Below are positions 1 to 7,092 of a DNA stretch of 41,333 bases, in pieces (position 1 is the stretch's first letter; every line of letters begins with the position of its first letter). The translations under genes and the position numbers were made by a program. This stretch comes from Sulfuriferula multivorans. Lineage in GTDB: Bacteria; Pseudomonadota; Gammaproteobacteria; Burkholderiales; Sulfuriferulaceae. The stretch lies in the NCBI RefSeq assembly GCF_003851125.1, contig NZ_BGOW01000009.1:1-41333 (forward strand). The letters run 5' to 3'. The notes under the pieces were generated by a model, which had not been told where the DNA came from, did not search any database, and worked only from the letters and a program-made list of their open reading frames with translations.

Positions 1-715
1 ATGTCATGTCGTTGATAGGCATCAGCCATTCGCGTCCACCGCAGTTTATGTAAAAAACTATTTTAACATATCACGTGACGACACTGTCTAGTCATCAATT
101 TGATCATCCTTAATTTATCCATAGGGTTGTCAATACTTACTCGTGCAGATGGCGTAAAGATTCAACTTGCCACCAGCCACCTTAGCAAACCCTATGCCAT
201 GCATATAATTTCAATATTAATCATCAACTTGTAAAATATTTCTGTGGCGTGACCAGTTAATTAATGTCTCCGATTCCAGACAGATTTATGACAGGATATG
301 AGACGAGTGCGGAAACACTGGAACATTCAAAGAGTAAAACCAGGGCACTAAATTGGTGCAATCGAAATTGCTTAGGGCAATAAAATCACGGTAAGACAGC
401 GGATACTTGAATGGAAAGAGAGAGGGCTGATTTTGTCTCTTGTTGGAGACACTAAATTCACAATATTTTTACTAATCGGACAAAATCAGAAGCCTGGCGG
501 CTTTTATCGATGTTGCTAAATGGCGACGCGAAACCTCTTCAGCATGAATGGTTGATATAGGCCGGAGATGTAAAGCGTCTCTATGCTTCAAACAATATCA
601 AGCAGTCTCAAGCGCATAACCCGATCCCAGGGTGAAATTGTGCAGGCCGGATTTTGGTTCTACTGGATAAGCAGGTTTCGGGAAACCGATTGCTATCCAA
701 TATACCCCTAATGAA
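1..715. other. gene-poor stretch, no supported gene
   Basis: This AT-richer stretch has no open frame with a convincing ribosome binding site and a recognisable product. It contains a perfect 11-base inverted repeat (427-437 and 479-489) around a 41-base spacer. The spacer region also includes a small GTCTC/GAGAC hairpin at 435-450. A 42-codon plus-strand frame at 583-711 lacks a good Shine-Dalgarno sequence and is not called. The stretch could be decayed mobile DNA or the 3' region of a gene lying outside the window. Confidence 0.5.
427..489. repeat. 11-bp perfect inverted repeat with 41-bp spacer
   Basis: CTGATTTTGTC at 427-437 is matched by its exact reverse complement at 479-489. Nothing between the arms is coding. 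The arms could be the remnant ends of a small mobile element or a long-loop RNA hairpin. I see no target-site duplication that would settle it. Confidence 0.4.
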
Positions 716-1102
716 TCATCGGTTTTTCGCAAATTCGACCAGCTGAAACTCCCCGCTCCACTTGCCGCGCTGATAATCAATGAAAAGATATTTAGGAACA
801 AACGCGGAAGATTTTTTAATCGGAAAATCGGTCAGCGGCGTTTCTCCCTCCCCTAGATCACTGATGCGACAAGCCTTTGTCATCACGGGACGGAAACGTA
901 CTTTCATCTGTGGAGTGACGAATACAAATTTATCCGGATTGACATCGCCTAGTCTGAACCGGACAGCTTTACGTATCAGGCAGCTAAACAACAACTCCAT
1001 TTCAATTAGTAGCGGTGAGTCCAGTTTATTCAGCGCATTTTCAGCTGCCCTGGTCCATTCAACCAGAATACTTTTTCCCAGAATTTCAATCGTCTCCCGC
1101 AT
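716..1102 (-). CDS. conserved-looking hypothetical protein, 128 aa
   Basis: I do not recognise this family. The 128-residue product has no signal peptide and no clear membrane helix. Its first 45 residues look helical and hydrophobic (a segment LIEMELLFSCLIRKAV). The second half is strand-rich and contains a short LFIDYQRGKWSGEF block near the C-terminus. The start ATG has an AGAGG-type ribosome binding site about ten bases upstream. It lies 63 bases downstream of the HD-GYP gene on the same strand, so it is probably the last gene of that transcript and may relate to cyclic-di-GMP signalling; that link is inferred from position only. A spurious call is possible but unlikely, given codon use and spacing. 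Confidence 0.6.
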   Translation of the reverse strand: MRETIEILGKSILVEWTRAAENALNKLDSPLLIEMELLFSCLIRKAVRFRLGDVNPDKFVFVTPQMKVRFRPVMTKACRISDLGEGETPLTDFPIKKSSAFVPKYLFIDYQRGKWSGEFQLVEFAKNR

Positions 1103-1165
1103 GACATCCCGCCTCTTTTTGATGTTATGAAACCTCTGGCTGTAATCGTTTAGCAGCTTGATCGG

Positions 1166-2539
1166 CTATCCCGCGTCCAATTCAGGCAGCGAGCGTTTCA
1201 GAGCATCCAGGCAATCTCCATCGATCGCAGTGCCGCGCTCTTTTTCCATGATGGCAATGGCTTCCGGTATGGGTATCGGTCCGCGGTAAGGGCGGTCAGC
1301 GGTAATCGCATCAAAAATATCAGCGACCGTGATAATCCGGGTTTCGAGGGGGATGCGCGCGGCGGTCAGCCCACGCGGATAGCCTTTACCATCAAGGCGT
1401 TCATGGTGTGCGCCAGCGACAAAAGACAACTCCGAAAAAATGCGCATACGCGCCAGAATTTGTTCAGAGTGCGCGGCATGCGATTTTACCTGCTCCCATT
1501 CATCTGCATCCAGCTTGCCCGGTTTATCCAGTACGGCATTACTCACACCCAGCTTGCCAATGTCATGCAGCAGCGCACCCCGGCGCAGCCATCTCTGCCG
1601 TGCTTCAGGGAGCCCCATGGCATTTGCCACGGCCGATGTGTACGCTGCAACCCGGCTGCTATGCCCATAGGTATAAGGACTTTTCGCATCGATGACCTGG
1701 GCGAATGCTTCGGCTATGGTATCCAGGCGGTCTTCATCAATCCTGATCACTCTGGATTCTGGCTCCAGCAGGCTGACTTTTTGCTGCAAGCCGTCGTCGG
1801 TCAAACCGCTCCAGAAATCATGCTGTTTCTCGACCTCATTGAAAGCATTCACCACATCAGGATCAAACCACGAACCCGAACGTTTGCCGACTTCCTCCAA
1901 TGCAAGCGCTGCGCCGCCAGCGGAATGGAATACATCGACGACTTGCGACAGCAAAGCGATTCGGGCATTGAGGGGGATTTGCGGACCCATCAGTCGGGCA
2001 GGTTTGCCGTGGCCGTTCCAGTGTTCGTCCAGACAGCGGATGCCTGCTGCCACCTCATCGTCGAAACCAAGCTGGCGAGCAATGCTGGCGCCTCGCTCAC
2101 AACGCGTAGCAACCAGTTCGGTGGCGAACTCATTGCCATTCTGGGCCAGATTCATAATGCGGGTAACCCGCTCATGCAGAGATTTCCCAATGCCTGCATG
2201 GGAAAGTACGAATCGCCCCAGATGCATCAGGCTGTCTGAATCGACCTGCTTGAAGTCGCGTTTGATCAGGCGTTCATCCGCACCGTAGAGTTCGAACAAA
2301 CGTGCGGCATTACTGCTGCAACCCGCATCCTTGAGCAGAATGGTGTAATAGAGGTGCGACAGCTCCTGGCTGTCCATACCCATGCGCTGGCCCACATGCA
2401 TGCCAACCCAGCAACTGCGCAGGCTATGCCCGGCAGGCAAACCTTCGGTCAGATCAAGGGCATAGCTGAGCGAGCCGATAATCGCGGAAAGCGAAATCTG
2501 CTCGACGACTGTTGATTGAAGCGCATAGATAGAACCCAT
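1166..2539 (-). CDS. HD-GYP domain protein, probable cyclic-di-GMP phosphodiesterase
   Basis: The 457-residue cytoplasmic protein has a C-terminal HD-GYP domain (about 265-455). The metal-binding and signature residues are intact: GHSSR with His293, LLHDIGK with His325-Asp326, HHE at 378-380, and DGKGYP ending in GYP at 386-388. HD-GYP enzymes hydrolyse cyclic di-GMP to GMP through pGpG. The N-terminal half (about 15-240) looks like a second, degenerate copy: the HD pair is replaced by LKD at 69-71, and HWNGHGKP at 173-180 sits where the GYP signature would be. That half probably serves regulation or dimerisation. No membrane helix or receiver domain is visible. It is transcribed away from frmA, with a 180-base divergent intergenic region, and is followed by a small unknown gene. 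The annotated ATG gives a sensible N-terminus. Confidence 0.9.
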   Translation of the reverse strand: MGSIYALQSTVVEQISLSAIIGSLSYALDLTEGLPAGHSLRSCWVGMHVGQRMGMDSQELSHLYYTILLKDAGCSSNAARLFELYGADERLIKRDFKQVDSDSLMHLGRFVLSHAGIGKSLHERVTRIMNLAQNGNEFATELVATRCERGASIARQLGFDDEVAAGIRCLDEHWNGHGKPARLMGPQIPLNARIALLSQVVDVFHSAGGAALALEEVGKRSGSWFDPDVVNAFNEVEKQHDFWSGLTDDGLQQKVSLLEPESRVIRIDEDRLDTIAEAFAQVIDAKSPYTYGHSSRVAAYTSAVANAMGLPEARQRWLRRGALLHDIGKLGVSNAVLDKPGKLDADEWEQVKSHAAHSEQILARMRIFSELSFVAGAHHERLDGKGYPRGLTAARIPLETRIITVADIFDAITADRPYRGPIPIPEAIAIMEKERGTAIDGDCLDALKRSLPELDAG

Positions 2540-2719
2540 AATATTGAGTTTCGGTTGTATTCCACAAAACTTTACCGGAAAACCGGCCTCTATCAGCGAG
2601 TGCCCGATGCTCGCCTGGTTCGAAACTCAACTGCAGCCGTTATACTCGTACCTGTTTTTAATTTTCAGCGTGCTTGATCCCATTCACTACATCAGCATTT
2701 ATATGAAGGAAAATTTTCC

Positions 2720-3826
2720 ATGAAAACCAGAGCCGCAGTCGCATGGAAGGCCGGACAACCACTGACGATCGAGGAGGTGGAGCTGGGTGGCCCACGCGCC
2801 GGTGAGGCGCTGGTGGAAATCAAGGCCACCGGTATTTGCCATACCGATTACTACACTTTGTCCGGCGCCGATCCGGAAGGCATTTTTCCGGCCATCCTCG
2901 GTCATGAGGGCGCCGGCGTGGTGGTGGACGTCGGTCCCGACGTCAAAAGCCTGAAGAAGGACGACCACGTCATCCCTCTGTACACGCCGGAATGCCGGCA
3001 GTGCAAGTTCTGCCTGTCGCAAAAGACCAATCTGTGCCAGGCCATCCGCTCCACCCAGGGGCGCGGCCTGATGCCGGATGCGACCAGCCGTTTTTCCATC
3101 GACGGCAAACCCATTTTTCACTACATGGGCACCTCCACTTTTTCCAATTACATCGTGGTACCGGAAATCGCGCTGGCAAAGATTCGCCCAGACGCACCGT
3201 TCGACAAGGTGTGCTATATCGGTTGCGGCGTGACCACGGGCGTCGGTGCGGTGATTTTTACCGCCAAGGTCGAAGCCGGCGCGAATGTGGTGGTATTCGG
3301 CCTGGGCGGGATCGGGCTGAATGTGATCCAGGCCGCGCGCATGGTGGGCGCCAACAAGATCATCGGCGTCGACATCAACCCGGCACGCGAAGCAATGGCG
3401 CGCCAATTCGGCATGACCGATTTCGTGAACCCCAAGGAAGTGGACAACGTGGTGGATCGCATCATCGCGCTGACCGACGGCGGCGCCGATTACAGCTTTG
3501 AGTGCATCGGCAATGTCACCACCATGCGTCAGGCGCTGGAATGCTGCCACAAGGGCTGGGGGCAATCCATCATCATCGGCGTGGCCGCTGGCGGCGAGGA
3601 GATCAGCACGCGCCCATTCCAGCTGGTGACCGGACGGGTCTGGAAAGGCTCCGCATTCGGCGGCGCGCGCGGGCGCACCGACGTACCCAAAATCGTCGAC
3701 TGGTACATGGACGGCAAGCTCAATATCGACGATCTGATTACCCATCGCCTGACGCTGGATCAGATCAACGACGGCTTCGACCTGATGAAACGCGGCGAAT
3801 CGATTCGTTCCGTTGTGATTTATTGA
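2720..3826 (+). CDS. frmA: S-(hydroxymethyl)glutathione dehydrogenase / class III alcohol dehydrogenase
   Basis: The 368-residue zinc-dependent medium-chain dehydrogenase oxidises S-hydroxymethylglutathione, formed spontaneously from formaldehyde and glutathione, to S-formylglutathione with NAD. Visible hallmarks are the catalytic zinc site GICHTDYY near residue 40, GHEGAGVV near 60, the structural-zinc cysteine cluster CRQCKFC...C at about 92-106, and the Rossmann glycine motif GLGGIGLNV near 195. Length matches the family. The ATG at 2720 follows an AAGGA ribosome binding site. The fghA gene follows after ten bases, so the two steps of glutathione-dependent formaldehyde detoxification are co-transcribed. 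I see no frmR-type repressor gene beside it; the upstream neighbour is the divergent HD-GYP gene. Confidence 0.97.
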   Translation: MKTRAAVAWKAGQPLTIEEVELGGPRAGEALVEIKATGICHTDYYTLSGADPEGIFPAILGHEGAGVVVDVGPDVKSLKKDDHVIPLYTPECRQCKFCLSQKTNLCQAIRSTQGRGLMPDATSRFSIDGKPIFHYMGTSTFSNYIVVPEIALAKIRPDAPFDKVCYIGCGVTTGVGAVIFTAKVEAGANVVVFGLGGIGLNVIQAARMVGANKIIGVDINPAREAMARQFGMTDFVNPKEVDNVVDRIIALTDGGADYSFECIGNVTTMRQALECCHKGWGQSIIIGVAAGGEEISTRPFQLVTGRVWKGSAFGGARGRTDVPKIVDWYMDGKLNIDDLITHRLTLDQINDGFDLMKRGESIRSVVIY

Positions 3827-3836
3827 GACGCCGACC

Positions 3837-4682
3837 ATGCTCGAATGCATCAGCGAACACGCCTGCTTCGGCGGCGTACAGGGTTTTTATCGCCACGACT
3901 CGACCGCCATCGGCCTGCCGATGCGCTTCTCGGTGTATCAACCGCCGCAGGCCAAGCACAGTCCGGTGCCGGTTCTGTTCTACCTGGCGGGGCTCACCTG
4001 CAGCGAGGAAACCTTCATGATCAAGGCCGGTGCGCAGCGCTTTGCAGCGCAGCACGGCATCATGCTGGTGGCGCCCGATACCAGCCCGCGCGATACCGGC
4101 ATCACAGGCGCAACCGACAATTGGGATTTCGGCGAGGGCGCCGGGTTTTATCTGGATGCGACACAGGCGCCGTGGAACCAGCACTTCAATATGAACAGCT
4201 ATGTTACGCAGGAACTGCGCCGGCTGATCCTCGACGCATTCCCAGCGCAGGCAGACCGCATCGGCGTGTTCGGCCATTCCATGGGCGGCCATGGTGCGCT
4301 GGTTCTGGCACTGCGCAACCCGGATATCTATCGCTCGGTGTCGGCGTTTGCACCCGTGGCTGCACCAGCGCAGTGCCCGTGGGGACAGAAAGCCTTCACC
4401 CATTATCTCGGTGCCAACCAGTCCGACTGGCAGCAATACGATGCCAGCGAACTGATGCAAAAACGCACCACACCCTTCCCGCACGGTATCCTGATCGACC
4501 AAGGGTTGAACGACAAGTTTTTGCAGGAACAGCTGCTGCCGAATGAATTTGAAGCAGCGTGCGCGGTCGCACAACAGCCGCTTACCCTGCGCCGACACGC
4601 CGGTTATGACCACAGCTATTACTTCATTGCCACATTTATCGCAGACCACCTCGCGTTCCACCAGCGCATTCTCGGGGCATAA
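3837..4682 (+). CDS. fghA: S-formylglutathione hydrolase
   Basis: The 281-residue alpha/beta hydrolase (esterase D family) cleaves S-formylglutathione to formate and glutathione, completing formaldehyde oxidation begun by frmA. The nucleophile elbow GHSMGGHG is at about residues 145-152, and the catalytic histidine is in GYDHSYYF near residue 257. The early segment FYLAGLTCSEETFM forms the expected oxyanion region. Length and order match the family. It starts ten bases after the frmA stop codon and ends three bases before the PAP2-like gene, which indicates one operon. The cytoplasmic location is inferred from the absence of a signal peptide. Confidence 0.97.
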   Translation: MLECISEHACFGGVQGFYRHDSTAIGLPMRFSVYQPPQAKHSPVPVLFYLAGLTCSEETFMIKAGAQRFAAQHGIMLVAPDTSPRDTGITGATDNWDFGEGAGFYLDATQAPWNQHFNMNSYVTQELRRLILDAFPAQADRIGVFGHSMGGHGALVLALRNPDIYRSVSAFAPVAAPAQCPWGQKAFTHYLGANQSDWQQYDASELMQKRTTPFPHGILIDQGLNDKFLQEQLLPNEFEAACAVAQQPLTLRRHAGYDHSYYFIATFIADHLAFHQRILGA

Positions 4683-4685
4683 CAC

Positions 4686-5318
4686 ATGATCTCCTGGCTC
4701 AAACTGACCAGCTTCGGCGGCATCGTCGTGACCGCACCGGCAGCGGCCGCCATTACTGCCTGGCTGATGATGGGACGCGCCTGGCGGCTGGCTGGCTGGT
4801 GGTGCGTACTGTTTATCGGCGGCATGGCACTGGTGGTAGCAACGAAAATCGCATTCATCGGTTGGGGGTTGGGTATCCAGGCGCTGGATTTTACCGGTAT
4901 CAGCGGCCATGCCATGCGTGCTACTGCGGTGTATCCGGTATTGTTTTATCTGGTGATGCTGCGTAGCGCACCATTGATGCGCTTGCTGGGTGCAACGGTG
5001 GGATTTGGCATATCAATCGCCATCGACGTATCGCGCGTGGTCATTCACGCACATTCGATTTCCGAAGCCGTGGCGGGCTTTGTGCTGGGCGGATTGATCA
5101 GCATTGTTTTTCTGCGCAGCGCAGCTTCGCTCAAAGCCTTTCGGGTGAGCCGTTGGGCGCTGGTGGCCGGACTCCTGGCCGTGTTTGCTTCATCCTATTT
5201 GAAACCGGTTCCTACCGAACGCTGGATTGAAGATGTGGCGCTCGCAGTATCGGGGCACGATCAGCCGTTCACTCGTATCGGCTGGAAGCCGCGTTCCGCT
5301 AACTTTCAGTCGTATTAG
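4686..5318 (+). CDS. PAP2-like integral membrane phosphatase family protein
   Basis: The 210-residue protein has about six hydrophobic helices. It carries two of the three phosphatidic-acid-phosphatase type 2 signatures: SGHAMRA near residue 75 and SRVVIHAHSISE near 115. In the third signature the usual terminal Asp is Glu, and the first signature (K-x6-RP) is reduced to an isolated Lys near 59, so catalysis is plausible but unproven. The family dephosphorylates lipid phosphates such as phosphatidate or undecaprenyl diphosphate at the membrane. It begins three bases after fghA, so it is co-transcribed with formaldehyde detoxification, although no functional connection is obvious. The last 50 residues, after the final helix, are soluble. 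Confidence 0.75.
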   Translation: MISWLKLTSFGGIVVTAPAAAAITAWLMMGRAWRLAGWWCVLFIGGMALVVATKIAFIGWGLGIQALDFTGISGHAMRATAVYPVLFYLVMLRSAPLMRLLGATVGFGISIAIDVSRVVIHAHSISEAVAGFVLGGLISIVFLRSAASLKAFRVSRWALVAGLLAVFASSYLKPVPTERWIEDVALAVSGHDQPFTRIGWKPRSANFQSY

Positions 5319-5402
5319 CATCATTCCGCCCTGCGGTCGGCAATCCGATAGGTTTGTCCGTCGGCGCATCCATAATGTTGCACAGTGCTGCGACCGGATT
5401 AG

Positions 5403-5431
5403 GGAACTTTCTCTCCCGCGAGTTGTTCTCA
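5403..5431 (+). promoter_or_regulatory. sigma-E-like promoter match upstream of opgG
   Basis: GGAACTT at 5403-5409 matches the RpoE -35 consensus exactly. It is followed after 17 bases by TCTCA at 5427-5431, close to the TCTGA/TCTAA -10 element. The match lies 75-105 bases upstream of the opgG start, a sensible distance. Envelope-stress control of periplasmic glucan genes is known in enterobacteria, as I recall. This is a consensus match by eye only. Confidence 0.4.
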
Positions 5432-5505
5432 CAGATACCCGCCTTGGTTCGGGCGCGAGGGTGCCTGAACCAATAATAAGTTAATAATGCCAAGCCGGAG
5501 CCTCA

Positions 5506-7092
5506 TTGAATTTGACTTTTTTACTGCCGTTCCCCCGCTGCCGTGCGCCCGTGCTTTCCCGAACAGTCACTACTTCCAGACTGGTTTCGCGGTTCGCCTG
5601 TGTCGCTGGTTTTCTGTTCAGCTGCCTGTCTGCACCAGCGTCGGCCTTCGATTTTCAGGATGTTGCGCAACGTGCAAAACAACTTGCAAGTGAATCATTC
5701 AAGAAACCGGATGTTGCGCTGCCGCCTGAATTACGCGCGCTGGACTATGAACATTACCATCAGATCCGCTACAAGAAAGACCGTACGTTGTGGCACGACG
5801 CCAAAGTGCCTTTCAATGTGGATTTCTTTCCACCCGGCTGGCACTTCGACCAGCCGGTCAAGATCAACGAAGTCACGGCTCAAGGCGTGCGCGAAGTCCG
5901 CTTTGATCCGAATGACTTCGACTATGGAACCAACAAGATAGACCCCGGCAAATTGCGTGGCCTGGGCTTCGCCGGATTTCGCGTGCGCTTTCCCGTCAAT
6001 TCGGCCACCCACAAGGATGAAGTCCTGTCCTTCCTCGGTGCAAGCTACTTTCGCGCGCTCGGCAAGGGGCAACATTATGGCCTGTCGGCACGCGGACTGG
6101 CGATTGACACCGCGCTGGGCACCGGCGAAGAATTTCCGCGCTTCGTGGAATTCTGGGTGTTGCGTCCGCAACCTTCAGATAAACAGCTGATCATCTACGG
6201 CCTGCTTGATTCGCCGCGCGCCACCGGCGCCTATCGCTTCGTGCTGCAACCGGGGGTTGATACGGTAATGGATGTGACCGCCCGCCTGTATCTGCGCAGC
6301 CCGGTCGGCAAGCTGGGTCTGGCGCCGTTGACCAGCATGTTTTATTTTGGCCGTGGACAACACCCGGACAGCGACGATTTCCGCCCGTCGGTACACGACT
6401 CTGACGGACTCTCGATCCATATGGGTAATGACGAATGGATATGGCGTCCATTGAGCAACCCCAAGCGTCTGCTGGTTACCTCGTTTGGCACGACCAACCC
6501 GTTCGGCTTCGGGCTGATGCAGCGCGAGCGCGACTTTTCCGATTACGAGGATCCGGTTTTGCGTTACGAACTTCGCCCCAGCGCGTGGGTTGAGCCCAAA
6601 GGCCAGTGGGGCGCCGGCCGCGTCGAGCTGGTGCAGATTCCTACCCCGGACGAGACCAACGACAACATCGTTGCCTACTGGGTGCCGGACAAGCAGCCCG
6701 CACCAAAAACTGCTTATGATTTTTCCTACCGCATATTGTGGCAGAAGAATAAAGATACGCGACCACCTGAGTTGTGGGTGGCACAAACATTGCATGGCAG
6801 AGGCTATACGCATGCGCCTGACGGGAGCATCTCACTGGCGATCGATTTCGCAGGCAATCCGCCACCAGACACGAACACCGCCGAGTTGAAGCCCGAGGCA
6901 ATGGTATCCGTCGATGCAAACGGCAAGCTTCTGGAGCAAAAACTGATCCGCAACGATGCCACGGGCGGGTGGCGCCTCTCCTTGCGTTTGCAAAGAATCG
7001 ACGCGAATAAACCAGTGGAGTTGCGCGCTTCGTTGCGCAGCGATAACAAGGGGATATCCGAAACATGGAGCTACATCTTGCCACCCGATTAA
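5506..7092 (+). CDS. opgG: periplasmic glucan biosynthesis protein OpgG (MdoG)
   Basis: The 528-residue periplasmic protein is needed to assemble osmoregulated periplasmic glucans, branched beta-glucan chains made by OpgH. The start is most likely the TTG at 5506, with GGAG five bases upstream. The N-terminus has a basic stretch, a hydrophobic core (about 30-42) and an APASA cleavage site before FDFQDVA. The mature part shows the OpgG/OpgD fold motifs YHQIRY, LGFAGFRV, FLGASYFRALG, YGLSARGLAID, and EEFPRF. The stop overlaps the start of opgH by 28 bases, so the two are translated together. Length is slightly above that of Escherichia coli OpgG because of a long leader. The downstream OpgD paralogue uses a twin-arginine signal instead. 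Confidence 0.95.
   Translation: MNLTFLLPFPRCRAPVLSRTVTTSRLVSRFACVAGFLFSCLSAPASAFDFQDVAQRAKQLASESFKKPDVALPPELRALDYEHYHQIRYKKDRTLWHDAKVPFNVDFFPPGWHFDQPVKINEVTAQGVREVRFDPNDFDYGTNKIDPGKLRGLGFAGFRVRFPVNSATHKDEVLSFLGASYFRALGKGQHYGLSARGLAIDTALGTGEEFPRFVEFWVLRPQPSDKQLIIYGLLDSPRATGAYRFVLQPGVDTVMDVTARLYLRSPVGKLGLAPLTSMFYFGRGQHPDSDDFRPSVHDSDGLSIHMGNDEWIWRPLSNPKRLLVTSFGTTNPFGFGLMQRERDFSDYEDPVLRYELRPSAWVEPKGQWGAGRVELVQIPTPDETNDNIVAYWVPDKQPAPKTAYDFSYRILWQKNKDTRPPELWVAQTLHGRGYTHAPDGSISLAIDFAGNPPPDTNTAELKPEAMVSVDANGKLLEQKLIRNDATGGWRLSLRLQRIDANKPVELRASLRSDNKGISETWSYILPPD

Noticed and set aside
583-711. 42-codon plus-strand frame
   Set aside because: No ribosome binding site, no recognisable product and convergent with a better-supported gene.
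2674-2703. TTGATC/TTTATA promoter-like pair before frmA
   Set aside because: It would start transcription at or beyond the ribosome binding site of frmA, so it cannot serve that gene.
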